From assembly GCA_022414725.1 (NCBI GenBank), contig CM039463.1:55616094-55680093 (forward strand): a stretch of 64,000 nucleotides of DNA, read 5' to 3'. The translations under genes and the position numbers were made by a program. The notes below the pieces were generated by a model. The model was not told where the DNA came from, made no database searches, and saw only the letters and a list, made by a program, of their open reading frames with translations. Within the stretch, counting starts at the first letter, position 1. Each line of letters begins with the position of its first letter. The DNA comes from Microglena sp. YARC. Lineage: Eukaryota; Chlorophyta; Chlorophyceae; Chlamydomonadales; Chlamydomonadaceae. Positions 10,594-29,326 of this stretch are shown here, one piece after another.

Positions 10594-12104
10594 TGGACAC
10601 GTCTGTACACCTGGACACGTCTGTACACCTGGACACGTCTGTACACCTGGACACGTCTGTACACCTGGACACGTCTGTACACCTGGACACGTCTGTACAC
10701 CTGGACACGTCTGTACACCTGGACACGTCTGTACACCTGGACACGTCTGTACACCTGGACACGTCTGTACACCTGGACACGTCTGTACACCTGGACACGT
10801 CTGTACACCTGGACACGTCTGTACACCTGGACACGTCTGTACACCTGGACACGTCTGTACACCTGGACACGTCTGTACACCTGGACACGTCTGTACACCT
10901 GGACACGTCTGTACACCTGGACACGTCTGTACACCTGGACACGTCTGTACACCTGGACACGTCTGTACACCTGGACACGTCTGTACACCTGGACACGTCT
11001 GTACACCTGGACACGTCTGTACACCTGGACACGTCTGTACACCTGGACACGTCTGTACACCTGGACACGTCTGTACACCTGGACACGTCTGTACACCTGG
11101 ACACGTCTGTACACCTGGACACGTCTGTACACCTGGACACGTCTGTACACCTGGACACGTCTGTACACCTGGACACGTCTGTACACCTGGACACGTCTGT
11201 ACACCTGGACACGTCTGTACACCTGGACACGTCTGTACACCTGGACACGTCTGTACACCTGGACACGTCTGTACACCTGGACACGTCTGTACACCTGGAC
11301 ACGTCTGTACACCTGGACACGTCTGTACACCTGGACACGTCTGTACACCTGGACACGTCTGTACACCTGGACACGTCTGTACACCTGGACACGTCTGTAC
11401 ACCTGGACACGTCTGTACACCTGGACACGTCTGTACACCTGGACACGTCTGTACACCTGGACACGTCTGTACACCTGGACACGTCTGTACACCTGGACAC
11501 GTCTGTACACCTGGACACGTCTGTACACCTGGACACGTCTGTACACCTGGACACGTCTGTACACCTGGACACGTCTGTACACCTGGACACGTCTGTACAC
11601 CTGGACACGTCTGTACACCTGGACACGTCTGTACACCTGGACACGCCTGTACACCTGGACACGTCTGTACACCTGGACACGTCTGTACACCTGGACACGT
11701 CTGTACACCTGGACACGTCTGTACACCTGGACACGTCTGTACACCTGGACACGTCTGTACACCTGGACACGTCTGTACACCTGGACACGTCTGTACACCT
11801 GGACACGTCTGTACACCTGGACACGTCTGTACACCTGGACACGTCTGTACACCTGGACACGTCTGTACACCTGGAGACGTCTGTACACCTGGACACGTCT
11901 GTACACCTGGACACGTCTGTACACCTGGAGACGTCTGTACACCTGGACACGTCTGTACACCTGGACACGTCTGTACACCTGGACACGTCTGTACACCTGG
12001 ACACGTCTGTACACCTGGACACGTCTGTACACCTGGACACGTCTGTACACCTGGACACGTCTGTACACCTGGACACGTCTGTACACCTGGACACGTCTGT
12101 ACAC
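10594..12104. repeat. 18-bp satellite, 84 tandem copies
   Basis: The unit TGGACACGTCTGTACACC repeats from 10594 to 12104 with no insertion or deletion: 10594 plus 83 x 18 lands exactly on the last unit at 12088. Only three substitutions were spotted (C at about 11646, G at about 11876 and 11930, the last two exactly three units apart). Because 18 is a multiple of 3 and the unit lacks stops in most frames, several long artefactual reading frames cross it. The array lies between AP2-I and AP2-II. Confidence 0.98.
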
Positions 12105-14427
12105 TGTACAAAAAGCATGGGATAGGGTAAATGTAGATGGATTTACCCAACGAGGATCTCATATCGCTGGGGGAAGGGGTATACACATCTAGAAGCAACT
12201 GGACCAGGACAAGTCTTTGTACTGTCTCATCCGCTTCGTATGCTCCCTGCTGGCCACCTGCAGGCTGGAGCCATGGCCCGGTATCTAAGTAATGAGCCAT
12301 GTACCCAAGTGTTCAGTTCTTAGCCATTTATCCAAAAGCCATGTATACAACTTCAAGCTCAGTATGCTCCCTTGTTTCCGTGGGTATAGCACGGGGGAAA
12401 TTTGAATTAGAAGACGGCGAGCAGCCCAGAGATGGATGGGAAAATTGTTGTTTCGGAGCTCCATACAAGGCAAAGAGACGCGCTCTCTGGATATGAATCC
12501 CTGGATAAATATTTAAAACATAGATATATTGATATCTACGCACGAGCGCGACACCAGACATAGCTCCCAAGGGCAAGGAATACCCAGGACTCCAGCCAAG
12601 GCAACACATCCCTTATACTGTGTGCAGCGCCCTCAGTCCCTGTCCCCCCAGCTAGCATGGGCGCAGGAGTGACATCATCCATGCCATCCCCGTGGCGCTA
12701 CAAGGAGCAGTTTCTAGGCAGCTCCCCTGACTGGCTATTCAGCTAAAGTTGGCGCAACCTCAAGCACCTTGGGATGGCATTCTCAGCTATCTAGAACTGC
12801 TGAAATAGTCATGTGTAGCCAAGTGGCCGGCTCAGGGAGCTGCCTAGAAGCTGCTATGAAAATCCGAAAAGAAAACCCCTTGTAAGAATAAGAAGCACAT
12901 GAAGAAAATGGGAGTTTTGTCGTCCATTACCATTTTGGTGGTTGCCCCCAGTGCAAGCACACAGGCTGGCCCCCTCAACCCCATACCTAGTCAGGCAGTA
13001 AACTCAGTCCCTGTTCTCCTAGTCTGGATTGGCGTAGGAGTTGCAGCTTCAATGCCAACCCCTATATTGTTTGCAGCGCCCCCAGACCCCGTCCCCCCAG
13101 ACAGCATGGGGTTAGGAGTGGCAGCATCCATGCCATCCCTGTGAGGCTGCTGAGCAGCTTGGAGTGGAACAGGTGCTAGGCCAACGAGAGACTGAGTTGG
13201 AGGCGCCAATGCAGCCCCTGACAGCAGCAAGAGACTTGCATGGGAAGAAGGAGGGGAGGTACTTGCACCACCTGGCAGATGAAGGCTGGAGGTAGGGGCG
13301 GGCCACAAATCCCAAGAAGGCCTTTGTCGTACTCTGTCCGCATGTAGAGCCTTTTGGGTTGCATTGAGGGGGAATAAAAAGCTACCAGTAGCACCTTGAA
13401 GGATACTAGAAGCACAATGGTGCTAGGGTAGGTAAAGACACTGTTTCCTTTTTCTTTGAAAAAACCTGGCTGTAGCCATAGAAACGCAGACCGGTAGAGC
13501 TGAAGGCCACCTGGTGTGAGCGATAGTAGTGTTCCCTTGATCCTGTTGCAGCTCCAAGCTAAAGCAAGTAAAAAGAGGAGCTTGAGCTGCTCAAGCAAAA
13601 TGTCACCAAAAGCATGCGCCCCAATGCGCCCCAAGGCTGGAACAGTGTCAACAAGTCCAAATTCAAGATCACGAGAAAAAACTCGATATCCCCTCAGCTT
13701 GACATTTGTTGTCGTTCTCGCCAAAGATGGAGGCTAGGAGACTCGGAGAGCAGCCTAAAAGCTGTAACCATGTGACCAAGTCCAGGGTTGCATTTGTCAC
13801 TTTTCATACACAGCCTATCTGACAATATTTCCCTGATATGATGTATGCAGATTGCAGACGAACGAAGTACATACATAGAAAAAAGGTTAAGCAAAGGCTG
13901 AGCAAAGGGCACCAATTGTCGCAGCTTTGAGAGTCTGCAACAGGTTTGCAACCATGTACCGCCAACGACATTAGCGTAGTGCCAACCTTCCACTGGAGCA
14001 GTCCTACCTGTTGCTGATGGGGCCGTTCAGCCGCTGCGCGTTCTATTCTATACTTTCTTCCTTTCTGGCACCCGCATACCACCTGCGTGAATATCTTCTC
14101 ACTCCCAACGCGAGCTTCCTGATCTAACCTCGAAATATCGGTATCGACGTCGCACACTGCAATTCCATTGCTCGCCCTGAGCGTTAGTTCGGGATTGTCA
14201 ATTATATGCCTGTCGGATCGGAAATTGAAGTGTGTTGCGCCCGAATATTTTGCTAGGAGTGTCAAGTGCGTGGTGTACTGCGTAAGAAGACTACTTCGTA
14301 CACATCCGACAATAAGGCAGCAGCTATAGTTGCAAGCCACAGGATAAGCCTCTGAATCTAGGTAAAGTGACCAGGGTGCTGGTACGAGCCCAAGCATTGC
14401 ACCATGCAGATCTGCACACATGCATGC

Positions 14428-14429
<2 letters not shown>
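12105..14429. other. Region upstream of AP2-II, no confident gene
   Basis: This contains dispersed GAGCAGCC/GCCATG repeat pieces (about 12255-12300, 12405-12440, 13745-13773). A Pro/Ala-rich motif is duplicated (about 12640-12700 and 13000-13140). A stretch from about 13300 to 14400 matches 27826-28730 upstream of AP2-III, for example CTCGAAATATCGGTATCGAC at about 14131 and 28479. Conservation between the two is nucleotide-level with many indels and no shared reading frame, so it reads as duplicated promoter or intron sequence rather than exon. Confidence 0.4.
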
Positions 14430-14466
<37 letters not shown>

Positions 14467-14850
14467 CCCCCCCCTCTCCCTTACACGCAGTCAAGATATC
14501 AGCCATCTCCGCCGACGCTCCCCTCCCTCTCCCCATGCACCCACAAACGCACACCTCTTCTTCCCACCTCCCCATGCAACCCCCATCGTTGCACCATGCA
14601 GGTCCACACAAGCACACACACAGTACCACAAAATCCCCATCATTGTACTAGGCACATCCACGCACATGCATAGTCCCATGCATCCCCCATCTATATATGC
14701 ACCATGCACATACAGACAAACACACGTAGTACCACACAATCCTTATCACAGTACCAGGCATATCCACACACATGCACAGTCCCATGCAACCCCAATCGAT
14801 GCTCCATGCGCATACATACAAACACACACATGCAGTACCAGGCAATCCCC
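14430..14850. repeat. Poly-C run followed by a CACATGCA-type degenerate minisatellite
   Basis: About 33 consecutive C residues at 14430-14462, then irregular repeats of ACCATGCACATCCACACACA-like words with CAGTCCCATGCA. The same composition follows at 28745-29100 in the AP2-III unit, so the array predates that duplication. Confidence 0.75.
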
Positions 14851-14880
14851 AACCTCTATTTACCTACAGCTATTTACCAA

Positions 14881-15282
14881 CCTCTATTTCCCAAAAGCCA
14901 TTACCTCCTTGCAGGAACACGGTCCTGGATTTACTGATGACAATGGGAGACAGGAGCCTCTCAACCTATGCGAAGCTGCTCATGTTAGCCTGCTTTCAGG
15001 TCTCTACTAACCAACCTCTATTTCCCAAAAGCCATTACCTCCTTGCAGGAACACGGTCCTGGATTTACTGATGACAATGGGAGACAGGAGCCTCTCAACC
15101 TATGCGAAGCTGCTCATGTTAGCCTGCTTTCAGGTCTCTACTAACCAACCTCTATTTCCCAAAAGCCATTACCTCCTTGCAGGAACACGGTCCTGGATTT
15201 ACTGATGACAATGGGAGACAGGAGCCTCTCAACCTATGCGAAGCTGCTCATGTTAGCCTGCTTTCAGGTCTCTACTAACCAA
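14881..15282. repeat. 134-bp tandem array, 3 near-identical copies
   Basis: Units start at 14881, 15015 and 15149, and a fourth diverging copy starts at 15283. Each carries a TACCTCCTTGCAG acceptor-like site followed by GAACACGGTCCTGGATTTAC. More diverged relatives at about 15345-15450, 15600-15690 and 15781-15850 end in the exon-like GGAACTAGTGTATACAG. The array therefore looks like expansion of a sequence around an AP2 exon B-type splice acceptor. Confidence 0.85.
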
Positions 15283-15815
15283 CCTCTATTTCCCAACGGC
15301 TATTTCCCAATCGCTATTTCCCACCTGCTAGTACCCTCTTTACTGCAGGAGGACGTTCCTGGATGTATTAACGACAGTGGGCGACAAGAGTCTCCCAACC
15401 TATGCGGTGCTGCTTATGCGAGCATGAGTAGCCTGCATTCAGCTCTCTATTTACCAACCTCCATTTCTCAACCTCTATTTTCCAACTGCTATTTCCCAAC
15501 TGCTATTTCTTAGCCTCTATTTCCACACTGCTATTTCCCAACTTCTATTTCTAACCTCTATTTCCCAACTGCAATTTACCAACTTCTATTACCCCCAATA
15601 CAGCAGTAGGACGGTGTAGTATTTACTGACGACAGTAGGGGACAATAGCCTCCCAACCTATGCCCTGCTGCTCATGTTAGCTACATTGGTTGCTCGCATT
15701 GAGGTCTCTATTTCCCAACTGCTATTTCCGAACAGCTAGTAACCAACCTCTAATTTCCAACTGCTATCATCCCCTCTGCTGCAGGAGGACAGTCCTTGAA
15801 TTTCCTTGGGTACAG

Positions 15816-17797
15816 GAGCCTCCAAACCTATGCCGGGAACTAGTGTATACAGGTATGTAGGCGGTGTACGTGGTCAAGGGAGTGGAGGGTTGGACAGAGC
15901 GTATGGGGGAGCGTTGGGTGGACACCAAATTGTGTACACCCCACACCCTTGATCCGAGCATGATGATAGCAACCTTAAAAACACTCCAGTAACCAGAATC
16001 AATGTATTTCAGAATCCTTTGAAGATTGATTGAGTTGTGGATTCCTTGAAGGTTGTTAAGGTTTTGACATTTCAACCGCACTTCAGGGGTGTTTGCTGGC
16101 ACAAGTCTGATGGGAGATGGCGTGTTACAATAAGGCGCCTCAAGAACAAAACATATATTGGCGGCTACACTGATGAAGTAGAGGCCGCCCTAGCATATGA
16201 TGCTGCCGCTATTGCTCTCGGGTAAGTCCCTCTTCCCCCCCCTACTTGTCCTCCATTGCACTCCCTTCTCCCTCCCTCCCTCCCTCCCTCCCTCCCTCCC
16301 TCCCTCCCTCCCTCTCTCCTTCCCTCTTCAAAAAAACGAAGACATAACATAAGAAATAAGTCAAACTTATTGTAGAGAAAGTTCAGTAAGCAATCTAACT
16401 AAGATCTAGTAAGGGGGGGGGGGGGGGGGTCCCTCCGGCAGGGTTGTGTAGGACAGACAGTACGCACCTTAAATCCGTACCGTACTCGTTTTTCTTGAAA
16501 ATTGAGTACGCGTTACGGTCCGTCGTCACGACACATACTTGCATAGTCAGTTCCATGACACAAAGTGGCATTACTTTTTCCTGCCTTCGAATTTCGACAT
16601 GATCAGCAGACCACTGAAAAGCCAGGAATGTCCTCTACATGTTTCCAAGGGAACCGAGGTCAAATTAGGAGAAACAAAAAGGTAATTAGGCCAGGGAATG
16701 TTATGATACTAAAAAACGTACCGTACTCAAACCGTACTCACTTCTAAAACCCGTACCGTATCCGTACCGTATCCGTATCCGTATCCGTATCCGTACTACA
16801 CAACCCTGCCCTCCGGAACAATAACACTTGCTGGCAAGTCCACTGTGGAGCTATTGACGGTTTCGTGGGATGGGGCCGCGGTCATAGGGTCCCCGTGTTC
16901 GCCCCCATACTTGTTTCCCTAACCAGTGGTGCGGCACTCCTTGTGCCAGCACAGAGTGCCCTCCATTATAGAGCCCTGATAAGGGAGCCCCCAGAGCTGT
17001 TTAGGCACAGCTCGCAGATGGCTCCTTCAGGGGGGGTTATGTCCCCTCTGGTGAAGGGTCTCTCCCTGGACTTGCTTGGGGTAGCGTGTGTGTGTGGTGA
17101 GTACCGCCCCAAGGTAGGAGGCGGTTGTTGGCGGGGATAGTGGTTGGGTGGGGCAGAGTTCTAAGGGGGAGTTCTGAGGGGAATGAGTGTGTGTGTTGGG
17201 GGTGAGTGTGTGTGGACTGTGTGTTGGGGGTGAGTGTGGGGGTGGACTCACAAGAGCAGTTGGAGATGGGGGAGAAGGAGGGGAGGTCTCCCCTGGGCTC
17301 CTACCCCCCTGCCAAGCCTGTGGCGCTGGTGTTGGGGGAGTCTTCCGAGAGGGGGAAGGGTGTGCCGCAAGTGGAGGCGATGGGGTTGCTCGCTGGGGAG
17401 TTTACTGATGTTACGTAGGGGGCCTCCTCGCCCTCCTTGGTGGTAGTGGTGGTGGCTGCAGGGGACCTGCCCTCCCTGGGGTGCTGGGCAATGCCCTGGG
17501 TACCAGCTTTGTTGGACAGGGTGCTGGCTGTGGCCTGGGCTGCGCCCAAGATTGCTGCCTTAACCAGTGGTGTATCTAGGGCTGGTTGGAGGGTCAGGGG
17601 GGGTTGTCGGCAGCACCTGCCAGGGGGAGGGGGCTCCACTGGGGGAGGGGTTGGGCGGAAGGGGGCTGTTTGGTGGTTGGCCCGGGCTTGGGGGCTGGTG
17701 GGGCTGGGAGGCAGGCAGTGCCGTGTGAGCCGTCCCTGGTTGGTTTTCTGGCAGGCGTTGGTTGGCCGGCTGTGTGTGTGTGTAGGGGGGTGGGTGG

Positions 17798-17886
<89 letters not shown>

Positions 17887-18493
17887 CCTCTCTCTCTCTC
17901 CCCCTCCCTCTCTCTCCTACATTGAAGTCCCTACCACCTTGTAGGTATCGTCATGTACAAGATTTAAATATATAAGGAGATATTAACTGTTACTGCTGCT
18001 GCCAAAGATGGCGAGCTGCCTGAAGGCTGAAGCCATGCGAAAATACATACATGACCCTGCTTTAAAAATACACAATAAATTATATTCAAATTAATGTTCT
18101 TTACGTGAAGTTGCCTCTTGATTGTTCTATTGAGGTGAGCAACAGAGCAGTTCATCCTATCAGTTCCTTATAAGCCTATCAAGTTATCAATTCAATGCAA
18201 GCTACCTTCACGCATCCAAGATAGTTTGCAATTTGTTGGTTTCCAGTTCATAGAGCGTTCTTATAATCAGCCCTTCCTGACAATTTGACGAGGTAGGGCA
18301 AGCTCTTTTAGCCTTTCTGGCTACCCTGGACTGTTATACACACACAAACACACACACACATTCTGAATCCAGGAAAACAGATGGTCTGAATTTCCCAGAC
18401 AAGATGACGGAGGCCAAAATCACTGATGCGCTGCTCCTCAAGCTGTTCAAGACCACTGACAGGGGCAAGGTCGAGGAGATAGTTCAGCAACAG
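15816..18493 (+). CDS. AP2-II upstream module: exons B0(?), C0, D0
   Basis: C0 (16087-16221) encodes a complete-looking AP2 core in frame: GVCWHKSDGRWRV, then YIGGYTDEVEAALAYDAA and IALG. D0 (18373-18493) gives LNFPDK and KITDALLLKLFKTTDR and ends at CAG before GTGGGG; compared with other D exons it has lost about 75 bp in register. C0 exits in the phase D0 needs. B0 is uncertain: the GTSVYR end is present (to 15852), but the homologous upstream acceptor would read into TGA and the next acceptor (15811-15815) gives a different phase from AP2-III. The module sits about 0.9 kb before AP2-II exon 1, with D0 leaving and exon 1 entering in phase 0. It could be the N-terminal AP2 domain of AP2-II or a gene fragment. 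Confidence 0.6.
16222..16438. repeat. (CTCC)n microsatellite, poly-G and hAT target site in the C0-D0 intron
   Basis: TCCC repeats run from about 16265 to 16313. A poly-G run covers about 16412-16429, followed by the target-site copy CCCTCCGG at 16431-16438. Confidence 0.85.
16439..16808. mobile_element. Second non-autonomous hAT-type MITE (370 bp)
   Basis: The element has 13-bp perfect terminal inverted repeats (CAGGGTTGTGTAG and CTACACAACCCTG) and an exact 8-bp target duplication, CCCTCCGG, at 16431-16438 and 16809-16816. Near both ends are CCGTAC/CCGTAT repeats, most regular at about 16751-16797. Subterminal repeats of this kind serve as transposase binding sites in hAT elements. There is no transposase reading frame. 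Its TIR differs from that of the 5022-5336 element, so it is a separate family. Confidence 0.88.
17795..17910. repeat. (CT)n microsatellite
   Basis: Nearly uninterrupted CT dinucleotides in the C0-D0 intron of AP2-II, with a few C insertions. Confidence 0.95.
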
Positions 18494-19377
18494 GTGGGGG
18501 ACTGGAGGGGGGTTGTTGCTTGGATTGGGGCTGGATTTCAGGTTGGCGTTGGTTTGGAGGTGGAGGCCAACTTGAAGATAGGGGAGAGGTGTCCGAATTG
18601 GATTTGGGTCGTAGTCAGGAGAAGAGGGATTGCTCAGAGCGGGGAAGGGGGAGGGAGGGGGGTAATAGGAGATGGCAGAAAAGTAGGAGAGGAGAAATGA
18701 TGGGTAGGCGCAGGGTGGGAGGTGGTTGTTTGTTGCTTCAAAATAGCGGCTGGGGCTATCCAGCAGATTGAAATGTGTGGTTCGGGATATGCCGACCACT
18801 GGGTGCGCAAGGCTAGTATTAGTTTTCTGGGGGGCGGGAGCCCCCAGGGTTACCCATTTGTCCGTCCGTCCATCCAACCATCCATCCATCCATCCATCCG
18901 TCTGACCGTGATGAAGCCCGACACGTCAGCCAACGGTCTCATATTATAACCAACTGCCTTTGGTCAGATCTGTCGTTCCGTCGTTGCCACCTGTCGCCAG
19001 CACTTTCCGCCAAATGCATGCTTCGTGCTTGCAGTTGTTATGATTCGGACAGCGCAAAACTTCCTTTCTCGTAGTATCGCATCAGCATCCTGGTAGCCTA
19101 CTCATTTGCCTCCAATGATTAGTTCCTTCCTTCATTTGCCTTCACAGATTTGTTCTCAAACCTTCCTCTCCGATATACAAGAATACTCCTCTCCTTGTGA
19201 GTTGCGGGGCAACAAACAAAGCACTGCGTATGCCGAGGACGAAGGATCAATGGGCAAGGACCCCTCAGCTCTACCCCACCTGAGGGACTAGGGGCTGGCT
19301 ATGTATGTGAATGTCACTCATTGAACGTCACTCATTAGCGTCAACTCCCTGCCATTAGTACCCCAAGGCTACTGTAG

Positions 19378-25978
<6,601 letters not shown>

Positions 25979-26590
25979 CCACTCAAATTCCGATCCTGAT
26001 TCAGTTGGCCAGATATCACACGCCACAGGGTGTGATGTGGCATGTGACCAGATATCACACACCACATGGTGTTATGTGCCATGTGACAACATAACAACAC
26101 CATTGGATGCTCAGTTGGGTCGTACAACTCACCAGAGTGTGTGTGTAAGCTACTCTATAGCTGGCAGGCCTGTTGCCACTGGCTGTATACTTCTTGTCTG
26201 ACAAAGCCTCACAATTGGGTGGTTTGTTAGCTCGCAACACATATTAGCGTGTGGGTACGAGCCACACAAAACTGGCTGGTCTGACACCTGTAGACTTTTC
26301 TGGCAGGTCTTGACCAGTTCAGTCCCGTATGACTGAGTTGGGAGCACCAGTGGACCCCTTATTGACTGACAAGATACAATAGGTTGAGGTCAGTAATGAG
26401 ACCCCCCAGGCAATAGGATGGGTAACTTTTGAATGATGGTAAGTTGGAAGGCTCAGTGCAAGTGTGTTCATTCAGTACAGCAGTGCAATGCAATTCAGTG
26501 CTATAGTGCACAGTGCAGATTTGTACAGATGTGTTATGAAGACAGGCTAGTACAGTACAGTACAGTAGGCTAGTAGGTTAAGTCTACCTA
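25979..26590 (+). promoter_or_regulatory. AP2-II 3' region with candidate TGTAA signal and MITE empty site
   Basis: This is homologous to 4674-5470. TGTAA is at 26144-26148. At about 26380-26390 the flanks that surround the 315-bp MITE in AP2-I are directly joined (AGGTTGAGGTCAGTAATGAG). A duplicated block around CAGATATCACACNCCACA is seen at 26010-26070. Confidence 0.5.
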
Positions 26591-29326
26591 CTTTTTGTAT
26601 AATGAAATCAGAGGTTGGATTGGTTTGCCACATGATTGTCAGCCAAGTCAGGGATGCTCACTGTCCTCCCGTTCCAAGTCCCTCCGATACCCACAGAAAC
26701 TGGGGAGAATTCTAAGCGGATTTTACAGATTAAAGGCTTGTCCCATACATACATACATACAACCAGGGTATTTGTTGTTTAGTTGTTACATGGTTTTCCA
26801 GCCATCTCTGGGCTGCTCACTGTCTTCCAATTATAAGTATCCCCGTGCAGAACCCAGGGAGCATGCTATCTGGATTATAAAAACATGTCCAGGGGACTAG
26901 AGGATTGTAAGCGAAACGTGTGGGCAGTCCTACGAAAAAGCTTTGGCACAGCATGAGGTACGGGATGCATGTTGAGGTAACGACCACTTGGGTTTGATTA
27001 TCTGATTACATGGTCTTACAGGCCATAGAGTGTTTTTTTAATAGACCCTCCTTACATCATATAATGTGATTTATTATTCGAGGTCGGTAAGGCCCCTTTA
27101 GTCTAATTGCCCACCCCGTGGGCTGTTAGGTACTGTATATACACATATCAACCGTCACGCTGCTCACCGTCTTCGGGCGTAGTGTATATAAACAATACTA
27201 CGCCACACTCCTGAGTACTCAGTGTGGTCACATGAGTGGAAGGTAGATGAGCGCACAGCACAACAGCGAGGTTGTTGCCCCAGTTTTTGACTGACACCCA
27301 GACCAAAACCCCAAAATCCCACCATCGGTTTGACCATCTGTTGATTAGGGAATCAGGGATCTGGATCTGCGATATCTGATTTAGCTGAGTAGGTTTTAAG
27401 ATGACTCAGAGTATCCAATACCTTCTTATCGTTTCCCTCTTGAATTTGGACTGATCGTTTAGAACCAAGGGATTTGAACTCAGGCTTCCTTTGAGAGGGA
27501 AATTCGAAATGCGATCAGCTGCAAGCAAGATCCTATTCAACGCTGTGTACCAATCTTGCAATTTGTTAGCCAACCACTAGACTATGCCCAAGCTAATTAC
27601 CATTCATTTAGGTGACCCAGGTGTTCAGCTGTATTTTAATTAGGGACGCTGTTAGGCGCATGGTTTTTCAGTTTAATGAGATCTAGATAAGTTGATCAAA
27701 GTTGATTGAAGTCATTTGGGGCAAGGCAAGTAAGGGACTCTAGAATACCGTATGTACAAAAATTGGTGCCCCAAAATGCCACCATAAGTGCACCACTGGG
27801 GTAAAAACAAAATTGTAGTTGGCCACAAATCCCAGGAAGGCTTCTGCGAGTTTTGTGACTTTGTCCTACCCTCACGTTAACATTAAGCCTTTTTGGTGTT
27901 GCTTTTTGGGTCAGAAAGCTGCCAGTAGGACCCAAAGGATGCTAAGAGCACCGTGGTACTAAATAAACAGCTTCCTTTCCTTAGCAAAACACTTTACTGT
28001 ACAGGTAGCCAGCTTTAGCCATAGAAAAGCAGGCCGGTACAGCTACAGCCCCCCCCCCCTGCAGGCCACCTGGTGTGAGCGATAGTGGTGTTCCTGAGAG
28101 CAGCCTAGAAGCTGGAACCATGACCACGTCCAGGGTTGCATTTGATATGTTTCATACATTACTCTTCTAGGCACATTTGGTACCATCTTCTCCACCATCG
28201 ACACCACTCTCGTGACCCTCGGCGTTCCCCACACCAAACTCCCTCCTCTCCTTCGCTCACTCCATGTTCATGCTGTCCACGTTGCCCACTCCGTCATTGT
28301 TACACGTCGTCGTTTGGAACGCTCCCTCACCCGTCAATTTCTCTCCTCTTACAACCCGCCATAACCTGTACTGTCTCCTGGTGCGGTCCTGGTACAGCTG
28401 TACCACGTACCGCTTCCTAAAGCCACGCCTCCCGGCGTTCTTTCCATTCCATTCGCATCCAATTCGAGATAACTAACCTCGAAATATCGGTATCGACATC
28501 GAACACTCGAATTCCATTGAGCGTCCTGAGCGCTAGCTCGTGATTGTCAATCATCTGCTCTCCAGATCGGATATATATGTGTGTTGCGTTCGAATATTCG
28601 GCTACAAGTGTGTAGTGTACAGCGTAGAAGAGTGTCGTGTACAAATATCCCACAGTAAGACAGCAGCTAGAATTGCAAGCCACAGGATAAGCCTCTGAAT
28701 CCAGGTAGAGTGACCAGGGTGCTTGCATTAGCTGGTGTGTGATAGCCCAAGCATTGCACCATGCAGGTCTGCACACATACATGGTCCTATGCGATCCCCT
28801 TCGTTGTGCCAGGCACATCTGCACAATTGCACAGTCCGGTGTAATCTAAATTGCTGCACCATGCACGTCCCCCCACATGCACGCGCAGTACCACAAAATC
28901 CCCATCATTGTACCAGGCACATCTACACACATGCACAGTCCCATGCATTCCCCATTGGTGCATCATGCACATCCAGACATTCTCACGCACAGTACCAAGC
29001 AATCCCCATCATTGTACCAGGCACACCCCAAAACATGCACGGTCCCATGCGATCTCCATCCTTGCACCATGCACATCCACACGAACACACGCACCACTGC
29101 CCTATGCCATCACACTCTAAGGGCGTGATCAAGTCAACTCAATCTTTCACTATCATCTACATACCACATCCAAAGACAGTGACAGCTAAAAAGGCGGTTC
29201 TCAAATGCTATTTCCCAACAGCTATTTCCCAATTGCTGTTTCCCAACCTCATTTTCCCAACCTCTTATTTCCGAAAGCTATTTCCCAACCTTTATTTCTC
29301 AACTGCTATTACTTAATCGTATGCAG
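26591..29326. other. Spacer upstream of AP2-III
   Basis: No confident gene. Part is homologous to the AP2-I downstream spacer (26760-27140) and part to the AP2-II upstream spacer (27826-28730). The CA-rich degenerate minisatellite lies at 28745-29100. CTATTTCCCAAC repeats at 29205-29310 mirror 15280-15560. Confidence 0.45.
28148..28375 (+). mobile_element. Possible LINE protein fragment
   Basis: One frame from just after TGA (about 28146) reads SYITLLGTFGTIFSTIDTTL, then LGVPHTKLPPLLRSLH and IVTRRRLERSLTRQFL before TAA. The spacing of hydrophobic and basic residues resembles post-RT regions of LINE ORF2 proteins, but no signature motif settles it. It replaces the corresponding AP2-II upstream sequence (about 13810-14120), consistent with an insertion. 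Confidence 0.25.

Noticed and set aside
10594..12104. CRISPR array
   Set aside because: Units are contiguous with no unique spacers, and the genome is eukaryotic.
10503..12300. Five overlapping reading frames of 510-569 codons on both strands
   Set aside because: They are artefacts of the stop-free 18-bp satellite; all consist of the same six-residue repeat and occur in several frames at once.
12899..13144. 81-codon frame with a signal-peptide-like start
   Set aside because: The repeated Ala/Pro/Met stretch is duplicated non-coding sequence (also near 12640) and is equally open on the other strand; no splice or conservation support.
13176..13724. 182-codon minus-strand reading frame
   Set aside because: The homologous DNA upstream of AP2-III has stops and indels in this frame, so it is not under coding constraint.
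14367..15010. Pro/His/Thr-rich reading frames
   Set aside because: They cross a poly-C run and a CA-rich minisatellite and are open in several frames; composition artefact.
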